This document shows positions 1-10,289 of a stretch of DNA of 64,000 bases, one piece after another. The position numbers were made by a program, and so were the translations under genes. How positions within the stretch are numbered: position 1 is the stretch's first letter; every line of letters starts with the position of its first letter. The notes beneath the pieces were generated by a model. It had not been told where the DNA came from. It saw only the letters and a list, made by a program, of their open reading frames with translations, and did not search any database. This DNA is from Eretmocerus hayati (taxonomy: Eukaryota > Arthropoda > Insecta > Hymenoptera > Aphelinidae): assembly GCA_029851415.1 (NCBI GenBank), contig CM056742.1:157175121-157239120 (forward strand), given 5' to 3'.

Positions 1-892
1 AGCAAAGACTTGAGGAAATATCTCACTATGAAGGCAACATTGAAATCGTTCAAATTGAAAGAAATATAATGGTGAGTTGATAAAAAAGACTCAATCGGTG
101 TAACAACTCAAAATGCTATCGATTCCGCTTCCCGAGGATGATTCATGAAATAAAAAAATCTGTCTGCCCTAGCAAGCTGAAGTACTTTACGAAAATCTCT
201 TGGACGCTGCTGAAAGACTCAATGAGATCTACTCATGGCCATTGTTGATATATATATTTGATCTGTTCCTGTTTCTCATATGCGATTCTTACTTGTTCCT
301 CTCGTCATTTTTGGACACGGCTGATGGACGAATCACGTCTAGCACAATTTATTTATCTCTTTGGCTACTTTTACATCTTACAGGAATTTCTGTGATGTTC
401 ATCACTTGTGATCACGTCTGTTCAGAGGTATGTACGTAAGAGAATAACCACTAGATCAGGAACGTCTCAATTTCAAATTTCACTGAATTTTACAGTCACT
501 TCGCTCATCTAACATCTTAGTGGGGTGGCATAGGCGAGCGACTTGTATCAATCATCAACACGTGTGTACTGCATCTTCTTTTCATATCAAATTTTATTTA
601 TAAGCATAAGAAAGATTGAATCAAGATTTAAATTGTGGGAAAGGATGAGTGACATTATCTTTTCACAGTCCAGCGCTTCTACACTTTCTTACCAGCTTCG
701 TAGATTACAGTTTGCAGCAGCTGGATTTTTTAACATGGACTTGAAATCACTGATCTCGGTTTGTCTTTTCAATATATTCTGTGAAGGTTTGAATTTTTTT
801 GGTATCACTTATAAAACAGAATTTTCATTTCCCAGACACTGGGATGTGTGATAATGAATCTAATCATCCTCGTACAAATGAGCGAGAAATGA
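1..892 (+). CDS. Gustatory receptor, C-terminal exons (5' part outside window)
   Basis: This is the C-terminal end of an insect gustatory receptor, a seven-transmembrane ligand-gated cation channel of chemosensory neurons. Exons read by eye are 3-71 (donor GTGAGT), 173-427 (acceptor CCCTAG, donor GTATGT), an exon ending at 758, and 836-892 (acceptor TTTCCCAG, stop TGA). Joins 71/173, 427/next and 758/836 are all phase 0. Exon 173-427 holds a LNEIYSWPLL segment, two long hydrophobic helices and a CDHVCSE end, as in this family. The penultimate exon has QLRRLQFAAAGFFNMD, matching the family's 'F(T/A)AAGFF.hD' block. The last exon encodes a final helix ending NLIILVQMSEK, the counterpart of the TYhhhhhQF signature. 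The start of the penultimate exon (roughly 480-660) is unclear, and a short exon may be missed or degenerate there. The family assignment rests on pattern recognition; subfamily and ligand cannot be told. Confidence 0.62.
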
Positions 893-915
893 TACAGAGC
901 TAAATCTCAATCAGA

Positions 916-921
916 AATAAA
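916..921 (+). promoter_or_regulatory. Polyadenylation signal AATAAA
   Basis: A canonical AATAAA lies 24 bases after the receptor stop codon, in the right orientation to end that transcript. Confidence 0.45.
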
Positions 922-1119
922 GAAAGAACAGGAAATATTATGAAACGATTCACGTGCTTTTGGGCACAGAAGACCATAAAAGCAGCGTCATTGTGCTGTA
1001 AACTGTTCCTAGCTCAGTTTCTTTTGGTATTAACGCACACCTCGCGTCAAGGTGTCATGAAAGTGTCTTCATAATCCGTCGATGAGGTGTTTTTTTGGGA
1101 GTTAGTAAGAATCCGTTTT

Positions 1120-1271
1120 AACACGTTCGCTGTTACGGGTCCCACCGGTGGGACCCGTTCGTCCTCTTTTGTGTGCGGTGGTGATAAAAATCCCATTAAA
1201 TGGGTCCCACCCATGGAACCCGTCGCACACAAAAAAGGAACTATGATTTCCTGCGTCGCAGCGAACGTGTT
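1120..1271. repeat. Short inverted-repeat element with internal perfect palindrome
   Basis: The 13-base sequence AACACGTTCGCTG at 1120-1132 is repeated inverted at 1259-1271. Inside lies a perfect 24-base palindrome (1135-1158) centred on ACCGGT, and a second GGGTCCCACC copy follows near 1201. It resembles a small MITE-like or cruciform-forming element. No target-site duplication was recognised. Confidence 0.5.
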
Positions 1272-1276
1272 CACCT

Positions 1277-1968
1277 AAATTGCATCGGTTCATATTTCAA
1301 AATGGCGAGTAAAATGATTTCTCCCTCCACGATTCACATGGAATTGAGAGTATCACTTTTGTCCACAAGATACGTTTTCCTTCTAGAACTCAGGAAATGT
1401 GTAGGGTATCTTTTTGTAGAGCTTTTCAAGACCCTGGAAATAAGTCTCTTAACAATTTATCGAATAATGCGTCGGTTCCGAGTTATAAGGCATTCTTATT
1501 CAAATTTCACGGATTTTGCAATACATACATTCATTATACATCATAATCTATACTTCATACTCTCAGCATATTTGGGAGAGCCGGAAGATCATCGAGAGGA
1601 CTTTTCTGGATATATTCGATGAATATGCGAGAAAGAACCTCTACAGAATCTTCCGGCTCTCCTAAAAATGGCGGAAATATGAGTTATGTAATATGATGTA
1701 TGGTGGAAAAATGACAAAATGCTTAACATTTAAACAAGAATACCTTATAACCTCGCTTATAATTAAAAGGCGCATCATTCGATGATTCATTAGAAGACTT
1801 TGGTTGTAAGTCTTAAGAAGCCCGACAAATAGTAATTCTACACGTTTTCCGATGAAATGAATATTTTTCGAATTACAGGAGAAAAACGTTGTTTTGAGAC
1901 CAAACTACTTTTCATTCCGTGTTGATTATGGAGGGAGAAATCATTTCTCTCGCGAACCAATACGATTT
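1277..1968. repeat. Long imperfect fold-back (~690 bp), centre near 1622
   Basis: Nearly the whole interval pairs with itself. The outermost arms are 1277-1290 and 1955-1968, the block ATGATTTCTCCCTCCA in the left arm recurs inverted in the right arm, and a perfect 15-base stem (GGAGAGCCGGAAGAT) sits at 1575-1589 and 1648-1662. The arms are about 300 bases each and clearly diverged, so the structure is old. It may be a fold-back transposon or a hairpin-RNA locus. ORFs in it look spurious. Confidence 0.7.
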
Positions 1969-2599
1969 AAGTTAGAACGGATTTTTACTGTGTGAGAGTA
2001 AGAGTTCCCGAAAACACCCCGTAGTCGCATTTTGGAGACACTCGTATGACACCTATTGCCCTTAGAGGCGATATGTGAATGATTGTATGTCGATAATGGA
2101 ATTATATCACAACTTTTGAATTCAAAACATGTGTGATTCTTTTCTTGTCCATTGACCATGTTATTCTCAGTAAATCCGAAGGTAAATCTCTCTTACTATG
2201 GCACAATAACATATGGAATCATAGGATGGGGAGGAGCTAATAAAACAAATCTAGAATCATGCACCAACATTCATAAAAAAGTAGGAGAAATTTGTGTTAA
2301 GATAGGAAAAAACAGGGAGCCACCGCTAGATCTTGGTAAAAAAATATTCTGAAGACTGTGAAGCATAATTATCTTGAATTCTCTCACTTTTACAAAAAAA
2401 GTACAGCAAAGACCAGAAACAAATGTATACCATACCCAAAAAATATGAAGACTTTTCGGAAAAAATGTCATTTATACTAACAATTACTTATTTCAATAAA
2501 CTTCAAAGCAAACAAAAAATGCTAGTTGAAGAAGATCAAATAATGAAAGTATTGAAAAATGTGAGATCTATCTGAATTGTTGTAACCCTAGAGTACTTA
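1969..2599. other. No recognisable feature
   Basis: AT-rich DNA with only short random ORFs. Nothing was recognised. Confidence 0.5.
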
Positions 2600-2816
2600 A
2601 TTTGCGACTCAAGATGAATTCATATGATTTAGATTTTATATTTTATTTTATTAAACATCTTTTAGTTTGTAAGTTTTTTTCTCTGTTTTATGTAATATTG
2701 AGTTAAGTCAGCCGCACACATACGAAGCAACTCGTCTCCGCGGAGTACTGTATCATGTACTGTTTCATTTTGTAAATCTGGCGCAAATAAATATCAAATA
2801 TCAAAATATCAAATAA
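2600..2816 (+). mobile_element. 3' tail of a non-LTR retrotransposon (candidate)
   Basis: The segment ends in a TGTAAATCTGGCGCAAATAA-type 3' UTR motif followed by a short tandem ATCAAAT/ATCAAA tail (about 2790-2815). This is how many insect Jockey/CR1-type elements end. No coding sequence is attached, so this would be a short 5'-truncated insertion on the plus strand. The call rests on the tail pattern alone. Confidence 0.42.
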
Positions 2817-3336
2817 TCGATACCACCTTAGCAAATTCAAAAGAGACTCAAGCTTGTTGTTTTAAATCTCGGGTGAACGTGTTCATTCCGTAATGAACTT
2901 TTTTTGGGAAATTATCGATCACGTGAATGAACTATCATCGACATGAAACCCTCTCATGGGAATATGGTTTGATGTCTTTGACTTTTAATCGTCATGTCTT
3001 TGGTGGTTTAGCAGGTTTAGGCACATCAGAAAATCTATTTCTCTTGAGAATCGCTTCGCGCTAGTGAAATTTCCATGTCATCTGATGAGAAAATATGGAA
3101 ATCTTTCCTCTGTATGATCAAAATTGAGTTTTTCAGGGGGAGTAAGAGCCTTGGAGATCGAGAAAAATGGGGGAAAAAGTAATTTTTGACCCTTTTTTGT
3201 CATTGTTTTGCATGAAACTTCTGTGCATCTCAACATTTTGATACATGCTTCAGCAATTTCGAAGCTTGTTTCAAAATCTACAAAATGAGCTGAGGCATGT
3301 CCTAATTAAGTGACGTGGATCAACGTTGTTGTAATT
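2817..3336. other. No recognisable feature
   Basis: AT-rich intergenic DNA with no supported gene or repeat. Confidence 0.5.
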
Positions 3337-4415
3337 GACCCCGCACTAAATCATAGGACTTTGGGTTTTGGTCTTTCTTACAAGTGTACCCAAACGTAGA
3401 TCTCAGAACACTGAATAAGAGTCTCCATGTCCGCAAAACTCAATGCCCTCTTTGTTTTGAGTTATTTAATCTGGAGAGTGCCCCTCATTGCATACGAATA
3501 GTGGGGTTGTGTGCCGATTTTGATCGAACTTGAGTCGTGTATGGGTGCATGCACCTGATTTTCGGGCTACTCTTTTGAATACCCGGATCTTTGCATAAGA
3601 AGTTAATGAGATTAACAACACCAAGTCCGATGAGATATAACGCTTACCAAATCCACGGAAACTCAAAATAGGCAAGTCTTATCACAATTGAATTCGGCAA
3701 ACGTCTGAGTTATGGCACACATAATTCTTGGGCTGATTTTGTGATCTCGTACTTTTTTGTAGAACTGTAATTGGTTCACCAACAATGAATTCGATGATAG
3801 TACCCTATATTAATTGCCGAAATCTGGAGAAAATATCAAGGTGTGAGTTCGATTTTCATTAGAATTGGTTTGTTTTGATTGTAGTTTCATCAAAATCAAA
3901 TTCACTCCGTGATGGTCTCTTCGATTTCAGCAATCGATATGATGTCATCAGATCCATCAGGCAGTGAGTCAGTCACCCTCCTAAGTAAGAAAAAAATATG
4001 AGATCGCAAATCAGCCCAAGAATTAGGTGCGCAGTAACTCACGCGTTTGCCGAATTGAATTATGATAGAACTGGTCCCTCCTAAATGTCCACTCTTTCAG
4101 TTAGTTGTTCATGTTTGTCGGACTTGGTGCTGTTAATCTTATCATTTGCCTACGCACGGATACTGACATTCAAAACTAGCCCGAAAGCAGGCGCGTGCAC
4201 TTACCACCACACGCCTTGACTTTGATCGCAATCAACACATAACCCCACTATTCCTATGCAATGAGGGGTACTTTCCAGATTAAATAACTCAGAACAAAGA
4301 GGGCATTGAGTTTTGTGGACATGGAGACTCTTGGTCAGTATTCTGAGATTCATCGTCTGAGTACTTTTGTGAGATGTTTGACCGAAACCCAAAATCCTAT
4401 GATTTAGTGCGGGGT
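3337..4415. repeat. Long fold-back element (1.08 kb)
   Basis: The outer ends GACCCCGCACTAAATCATAG (3337 onward) recur inverted at the right end, finishing at 4415. Collinear matching continues inward on both arms. Examples are the 'CCCTCTTTGTT..GAGTTATTTAA' block near 3450 with 4280-4310, the 'AACA.CACCAAGTCCGA' block near 3615 with 4120, and 'CAGCCCAAGAATTA' near 3730 with 4011. Arms are about 420 bases with a loop of about 220 bases around 3870. Arms differ by substitutions and small indels. No target-site duplication was evident. Small ORFs in both arms are by-products. Confidence 0.75.
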
Positions 4416-4589
4416 CTTTCCCCACATTTCATTGAAAATATCTAGAAGAAGTAAGCGGAATTGGACTGGAAGTGGTTTCATGATCTCAAAATGCGTACCC
4501 TCCATTCTTGGGACTGTTTTACTTTTTTTTCATCTGATTTTGTATTGAATCCAATAAAATAGAGTGGTCAAAAACTCACCATCTTGGCA

Positions 4590-5580
4590 GGTAGGAATCG
4601 CATCTGGATCATTCAAAATATTTTTTAGATGTGGAGAGCTGATTTTGTTAAGAATTTCATTCATTTGCTCACTTTGAAGATTCTGTAAAACGTGATTAGG
4701 GAGAATTTCTACCCATTCGTCCTTTAAGACCTTAGATTTATTCTAAATGTATGTAGCATCAGTTGCGAATTTGGTTGTTTCTGCAAACTTTTTGGAGTGC
4801 TCTTTTTTCTTGAACTTGAAAGTTCGTCTAGCTAACGCCACAAATCTGAGGTACTCAATTTCATCTGCCATTGATTTGCTCCTCCGCCACTTCTTATATG
4901 CTTTCGAAAGTTTTTCCTTGACTGAATAACATTCCTCATCCCACCGCGATACAGGATTATCTCTATTCTCACTATAGTTTTTGGTGTGGTAGCCTTTTTT
5001 AACGGCCTCCGTGATGCAGCTCAGGAAAAAATCACATTTCTCATTGAGGGGTAGTTCATGATATTGTGGGGATAAGAACTCTGAATATTTGACCTTCATA
5101 GCCTTGTTCAAGAGATTTCAGTTAGTTTTGAGTGATTTCAACTTGAATGTTTTTTTTTGGAGTAAGATTAAGGCTCCGCTTCAAATTCAATCCCAACAGA
5201 GGGGTGATCAGAGCCCCAGGTTTTCCTACAGTTTCTGACATTTATTTTGTCCATGATTTGACGATTGATAAAATCAGATCTATGTACAATTCCCTATTTC
5301 TGTGAACATCTACGCGAGTGTATGAGTTTGTATCATGGATAAAGCGATCATGATCTCAAATTGGATTCTCCAATCGAATGGCATTCGATTCGAGAGTTTG
5401 TCCCTCTACAGTCTGCCAAAATTGTACCTCTATAGTTCAAACTTATAATATGTGCATTGAAATCACCAAATAAAAGTATTTTTATAAAGGTTAGCGTAAG
5501 ATACGACTTAATCCCATTCATTTTGTGACAAAGTCCAATTTCCTCAAATATTACAAAGTAAATCTCGTTCTTCGACAAAA
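4590..5580 (-). pseudogene. Non-LTR retrotransposon endonuclease-to-RT linker fragment
   Basis: Three pieces read in order on the minus strand. At 5348-5578 a hydrophobic strand leads into LLFGDFNAH, the GDFN motif of AP-endonuclease domains. At about 5175-5240 the reading WGSDHPSVGIEFE carries the SDH motif that closes that domain. At 4743-5111 a 122-residue stretch with NPVSRWDEECYSVKEKL and KAYKKWRRSK resembles the basic linker between endonuclease and reverse transcriptase in Jockey/CR1/RTE elements. The pieces are in different frames with stops between, so the copy is dead. No reverse transcriptase follows. Confidence is good for the type and low for the clade. Confidence 0.62.
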
Positions 5581-8500
5581 GTTAATCAACGATCTGAAAG
5601 GCATTCGAGAGAACGACAAATACCCAACACATTTCTCGCTACATTGTATCTCTTTGAATATGTTGTGGGAAAACCGCGAAAAAAGGAAAAACCACGGTAT
5701 TTCTTTTTACGGAGATTATACTGTCAAATATCCTCCGTAGTTGTTCTCGGAAACAGGAGCACTTACGATTTCATTCTTACGCGAAAAATCTACATTACAA
5801 ACGTACTTTGAGTGAAAAAAAGAACTTCTGAGGGGCAAGCACCTGCGAGTTGAGCCTGGCATAAGAGCACCATAGGATGCTTTTTGAGCGCTCCGCGCAC
5901 TTCAATTTGCAAGTGCACGGGTTTGAGCCGTCAATGACCGTATGAATGTCAAGAACTACTTCTCAGAACAAAGATTTTCAGCTACCGAGGGTCAAACTCA
6001 ACTCACTTGAACCCTTTCAATCGACGCCCCATCTTAACATCAATTTGGATTGATATCGATGTTGGTGTACTTATTCAACTTTTGGACTTGCGAGTGTGGG
6101 CTTACATGAATTTTATGTTTTATACGAGTTGATCGTTTTCAACCCGATCATCTTATCCATCTGAGCTCGTGAATACAACAATTAAATCAACTATAAAACC
6201 ATGAATCCTAGCTAATTCATGCGGAAGAGCCGCTCATTGATATCTGTCCAAGCTTCACCTTATCGCGTTTTGTTTGGGCTTGCTTCCGCAATTTTGCGCG
6301 CCGTCAGATTTACAACGCGTTAAAGATGAGCCCTCAAACTCGCTCTCAAAACCCAGTAATTTCGTAACCTTAGTTCCGCATCCCGTTGCAATCGTGCAAT
6401 GCTCGACCCTCCAGTTGCATACAGCTGATTCGATTTCATGATTGAGGCCATAAATTATTGAATCGTACAGCGCCTTTCGGAGTTTCTTCGATAGGCTTTT
6501 TCGGTATGTGGAATCCCGCATCAATACCGTTGTAAATCTGTCAGATTGTCTCACAGATTCGAGAACCCGCGATAGCTTCTCCGTTGCAAAGGCAGAAGAG
6601 CGTATCGTGTCGGGAAGAGAATCTTTGTTTTCGCGGCCAACTCGATAGGTTTTTGAATCGGTTGGACGTGCCAATCTAGATACGACTCCATCGGGAGTCT
6701 TGGAATACTAGTTTAGATTGATGTAAAACGCGGATCGTTTGGTTTATTGAGAGATCAGCGGAGCAGAGTTTGAAATTCGGTGACAGAATTTTTGATTTAT
6801 TGGTGAGCTCGGGTAAACAGGTTCTTGAGGATATGATCAAATCACAATATATTCAAGAGCTCATGAAACTCTAGTGTTTGTACACAACTTCAATTTAGAT
6901 TAGATTGAATTCGAAGTTCTCTAGAGTATACAAAGTGATGCCAAGAAGAGGTGGATTCCACTTGATTCATTGATTTCTCACATAAATGCCTGTTCCGGAT
7001 CTCCTTTTCTTACCCGTTTCTCAAACGCACATAATTTATTTTTTCAATTCTTCCCCCGCTCAAAGTTCTACCCCTAATATCCACATCAGTTCCCTCTAGA
7101 GTCGTAGTGATCAGGCCTATGAAGGCGGGGGGGGGTCGAAATACAATTTGTCAATTTTCAAGTGAATCATCACTATAGTTCTTCTAAATGGTTTAGAAGT
7201 CATTTGAATCCTTCATTCATGTCACCGGTACTAAGTGGTGTTGAGAGCCACAAAAAATGTGAGTACCTCACGTGAGATTCATAGGAGTATCGAATCATTA
7301 GATCTGAATTTTCTATACGCTCATGTGAAGTAGAATCAAAGCGTATGAAATTAGTCAAGCAAATGCGAATCAGGGGAATTTTGACGAGTAGACTGGAAGA
7401 ATGGTCAACAACCGTTTCGACGAAGTAACCAGAGATATCCAATCTGGTGATTCGATATTGCTCAGAGCCTAGTGTCTAGTGCTGACACGAGGTGGTGGAT
7501 GGGAATTCTTCAGATCTATGTGATAAACATAAGAGATTGAAATTTAAGAGGAATGTCTTGATGTATTCGTCAGAATTCCTGTGAGATAATGTAAAACGAA
7601 TTTGTAATAGTTAGTAAGCAAGGTGTCAAAAACGGATGGTTGAATTTTTCTGGGATTTGAATCAATAGTCCTGATGAAGTGACTTTGATGAGCCTGAAAT
7701 TTCTCTCAGTAACGGATGACAATATACCTTCAATAAAAAATGACAAGTATCAGTCACCATAGATACGTAAAGAATTCATGAAAACTTTCTATCTCACAGC
7801 TTTGATTTTTGGGCAACTCATCCCCTCCAATCACCCCAATACAAATGAAAATCTCAAACGAAATTGAATGCGAAACATCAACTGCCATAATATGGTGCAG
7901 AGTGAAAACCCAATCGCCACAAAGATATATTAGGAGGCCAATTCTACATTCCACTGGTGTCATAAATCGATCTTGACGCGCAACCAGGGCACGTTTTTAT
8001 TACTATATTGCAGAGCTGGCTCTGCAGTCCAAACTTCGTGCAAAACAATTCGAGAAAAGAAGTCACCCGAAGTAGAGCGTGCACATTCCAAAACGAAGCG
8101 AACTCAGCAGACCTTTATATTCCACGCGAGCATTTTTGCAAAAATAAAAGCTGGAAAAGAAAGAAAGATAGAAAAAGAGTGAGAGAAATGGGAATAAGCG
8201 ATAGTGGCGAAGTATTGTTAACGCGCGGAATTGCAATATTTTGCCTGGGATATGATTGCGTTATGAATCACCACACCACCATAGGCAAAACAAAGAGAGA
8301 TGAACGATACATGTAAATGTTCACTGTAAAAGAGCACACATATATAGTTGATTTTGGAAGAGTGGAAGGAAGCAGATGCAGCGTATTGTGAGTATACGTA
8401 GATTTGAAAAGAGTGAAAGAGGAAAGGCTCATCGACAAAGTTTGTTTGTATGTGGCAGATAATGTGTGCGTGTGAGATAGAAAGAGGGAGAGGAATGTTG

Positions 8501-9702
8501 TGTACACAGATGTAGCGGTATTTCATCGAGGCGCCAAGCGCAGCAACAAATAACGCGTACCGAGCTGAAACACTAAAGCAAAACACTGTCGGTTGAGATA
8601 AAGCGTGTGAGTCTATACAAACCCTTTTTGTATTTCGCGCGCGATGTAACAACGGTTCGGGTCTCACTCTCGCTACTTTTTTTCTTCATCGTTATAGAAG
8701 CTGAACTGTTTTTTGAATAAGAGACAGAAACGAGGGTAGTTGGTGAATGGTGAGAGATTCTTCTTCTGTAACTAGAAATGTTATTTTCTTTATGTCATCG
8801 GACAGGTGGTGTTCCGGCAAGCAGAATGTGCCCAGTCAGATTATGATACCAGCTGAAGCTTATCGCATGCTGGTGCAAAACTCGTTCTAGCAATGACACT
8901 ATGATTGCCGAGGATTTCCTTAACGAGCAGTGCTTCAAATTTAGATTCCGTTATAGTACTTGCTGGAAGTATGACACGGGAAGGAATGAATGATAAGGTT
9001 CAGAGATGTATAGTTGTTGCACAGTTTAGTATCGTGTTGTGTTTTGATCGTAAAGTTCCGTACAGCGAACAAGTAACTCAAGTACCGATGGTCTGATTCA
9101 TGAAACCGTATTTAGTTGTACTTATTTATAAGAATTATATCATGAGCTTAGATTTTGAGTTTTCAAAATAGACGATGGCTCTAATCCGTATTGAATATAA
9201 TGCTGGTGTATCCGAGAGTTGTCTGACCAAACTGTATTTGTACTACTTGCAATGATAAATCTCATCTATTCCAAGTCGTCACATATTGGGCATGGTCTTA
9301 GACTTTTTTGTGGATTTTGGTCTTGAATCAAAGATATTGGCACGAATAATTTCTGGGCTTTGAAGATGTAATTGATGAATTTAGGTAGTTAGGAGAATCT
9401 CTTGGAAATTTTGAAATCTTCCCCGACCTCTTTTCAGGAATTTGTAAGAAGACTCACACTGATCGTTCAAAAAGTTACCGCCAAGCTTTCCAAGAGATAC
9501 TATCTTGATTACGACTTTCGAAGTTACCTACAAAAGTCATGATGAGCTTTCCAGACGCATGGACTCCGGTGAACTCGCCGGTGAATCTTTGGTCATGTGA
9601 ATCTAGTCAGGTCCAGTTTAAAATTTGATCTAAAGGCCATCAGACCACTCTAAGGAGAAAAAAATGCATGCTTTCATAATACTAATACCCTCGAGAATAC
9701 CC
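5581..9702. other. Gene-poor stretch, no supported gene
   Basis: Several 60-150-residue ORFs occur, the longest at 8218-8667 (-) and a basic 139-residue one at 6255-6674 (-). None shows a domain, convincing splice signals or codon bias. A tRNA-like box arrangement near 5835-5930 is discussed as a finding. A poly-G run lies near 7128. Confidence 0.45.
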
Positions 9703-10289
9703 TTAAGGGGGTTCGATAGTTACTGACTTTTTCGGCCAGGCAAATGGGATTGATAAAATTTGTAGATTGAGAGCCCCTGAATCGATTATCGTTGAGAAAA
9801 ATATGGGTTGACGATGACATTTTCGAGAGAAACTTATTTAAAAATTGGATGTTTAACCCACGTCTTACGGGCGTATCAAATTTTCCGACAGGAAGTGACG
9901 CGATATCTTTCTGTATTTATCGGCCACAATGATGAAAAACTAGGTGTAGGAAACTGTGATTCCATACTTTCTTATAAATCGATAAAAATAAGGGGTTGAC
10001 GGACATTTTGAAGAGAAATTTTGAATACAAACTGATGACGCGGAGGTTATACATGTAATTCCCGTGCTCGTTGCAGCGAGGTTACGGTAGTCAAGCGATG
10101 CACCAGAAATTATAAATTATGATTTCACAGACTCTATCATTGGGAAAATTAGTTCTAGCCTCATCTAAATTCATATTTTGAATTTACAGATAGAAATTAA
10201 AGCAGTCAGGAATGCGAATATGGATTTTTGGGTTTATTGCTATTATCGGTTTTCACCTTGACTCACGAGTCGCTATCGAACCCCCTTAA
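9703..10289. mobile_element. piggyBac-like MITE (TTAA-flanked, TIR GGGGGTTCGATAG)
   Basis: TTAA at 9703-9706 is followed by GGGGGTTCGATAG, and the exact inverse CTATCGAACCCCC ends at 10285 followed by TTAA at 10286-10289. A 13-base perfect terminal inverted repeat with a TTAA duplication on both sides is the signature of piggyBac-superfamily insertion. The 579-bp interior has no transposase. It contains two diverged direct copies of a GGGTTGACG..GACATTTT motif (about 9806 and 9996). Confidence 0.7.

Noticed and set aside
6255..6674. 139-residue basic minus-strand ORF as a gene
   Set aside because: No recognisable motif, neighbours or splice structure. Length is attainable by chance.
8218..8667. 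149-residue minus-strand ORF
   Set aside because: Low-complexity composition with overlapping frames on both strands, so likely random.
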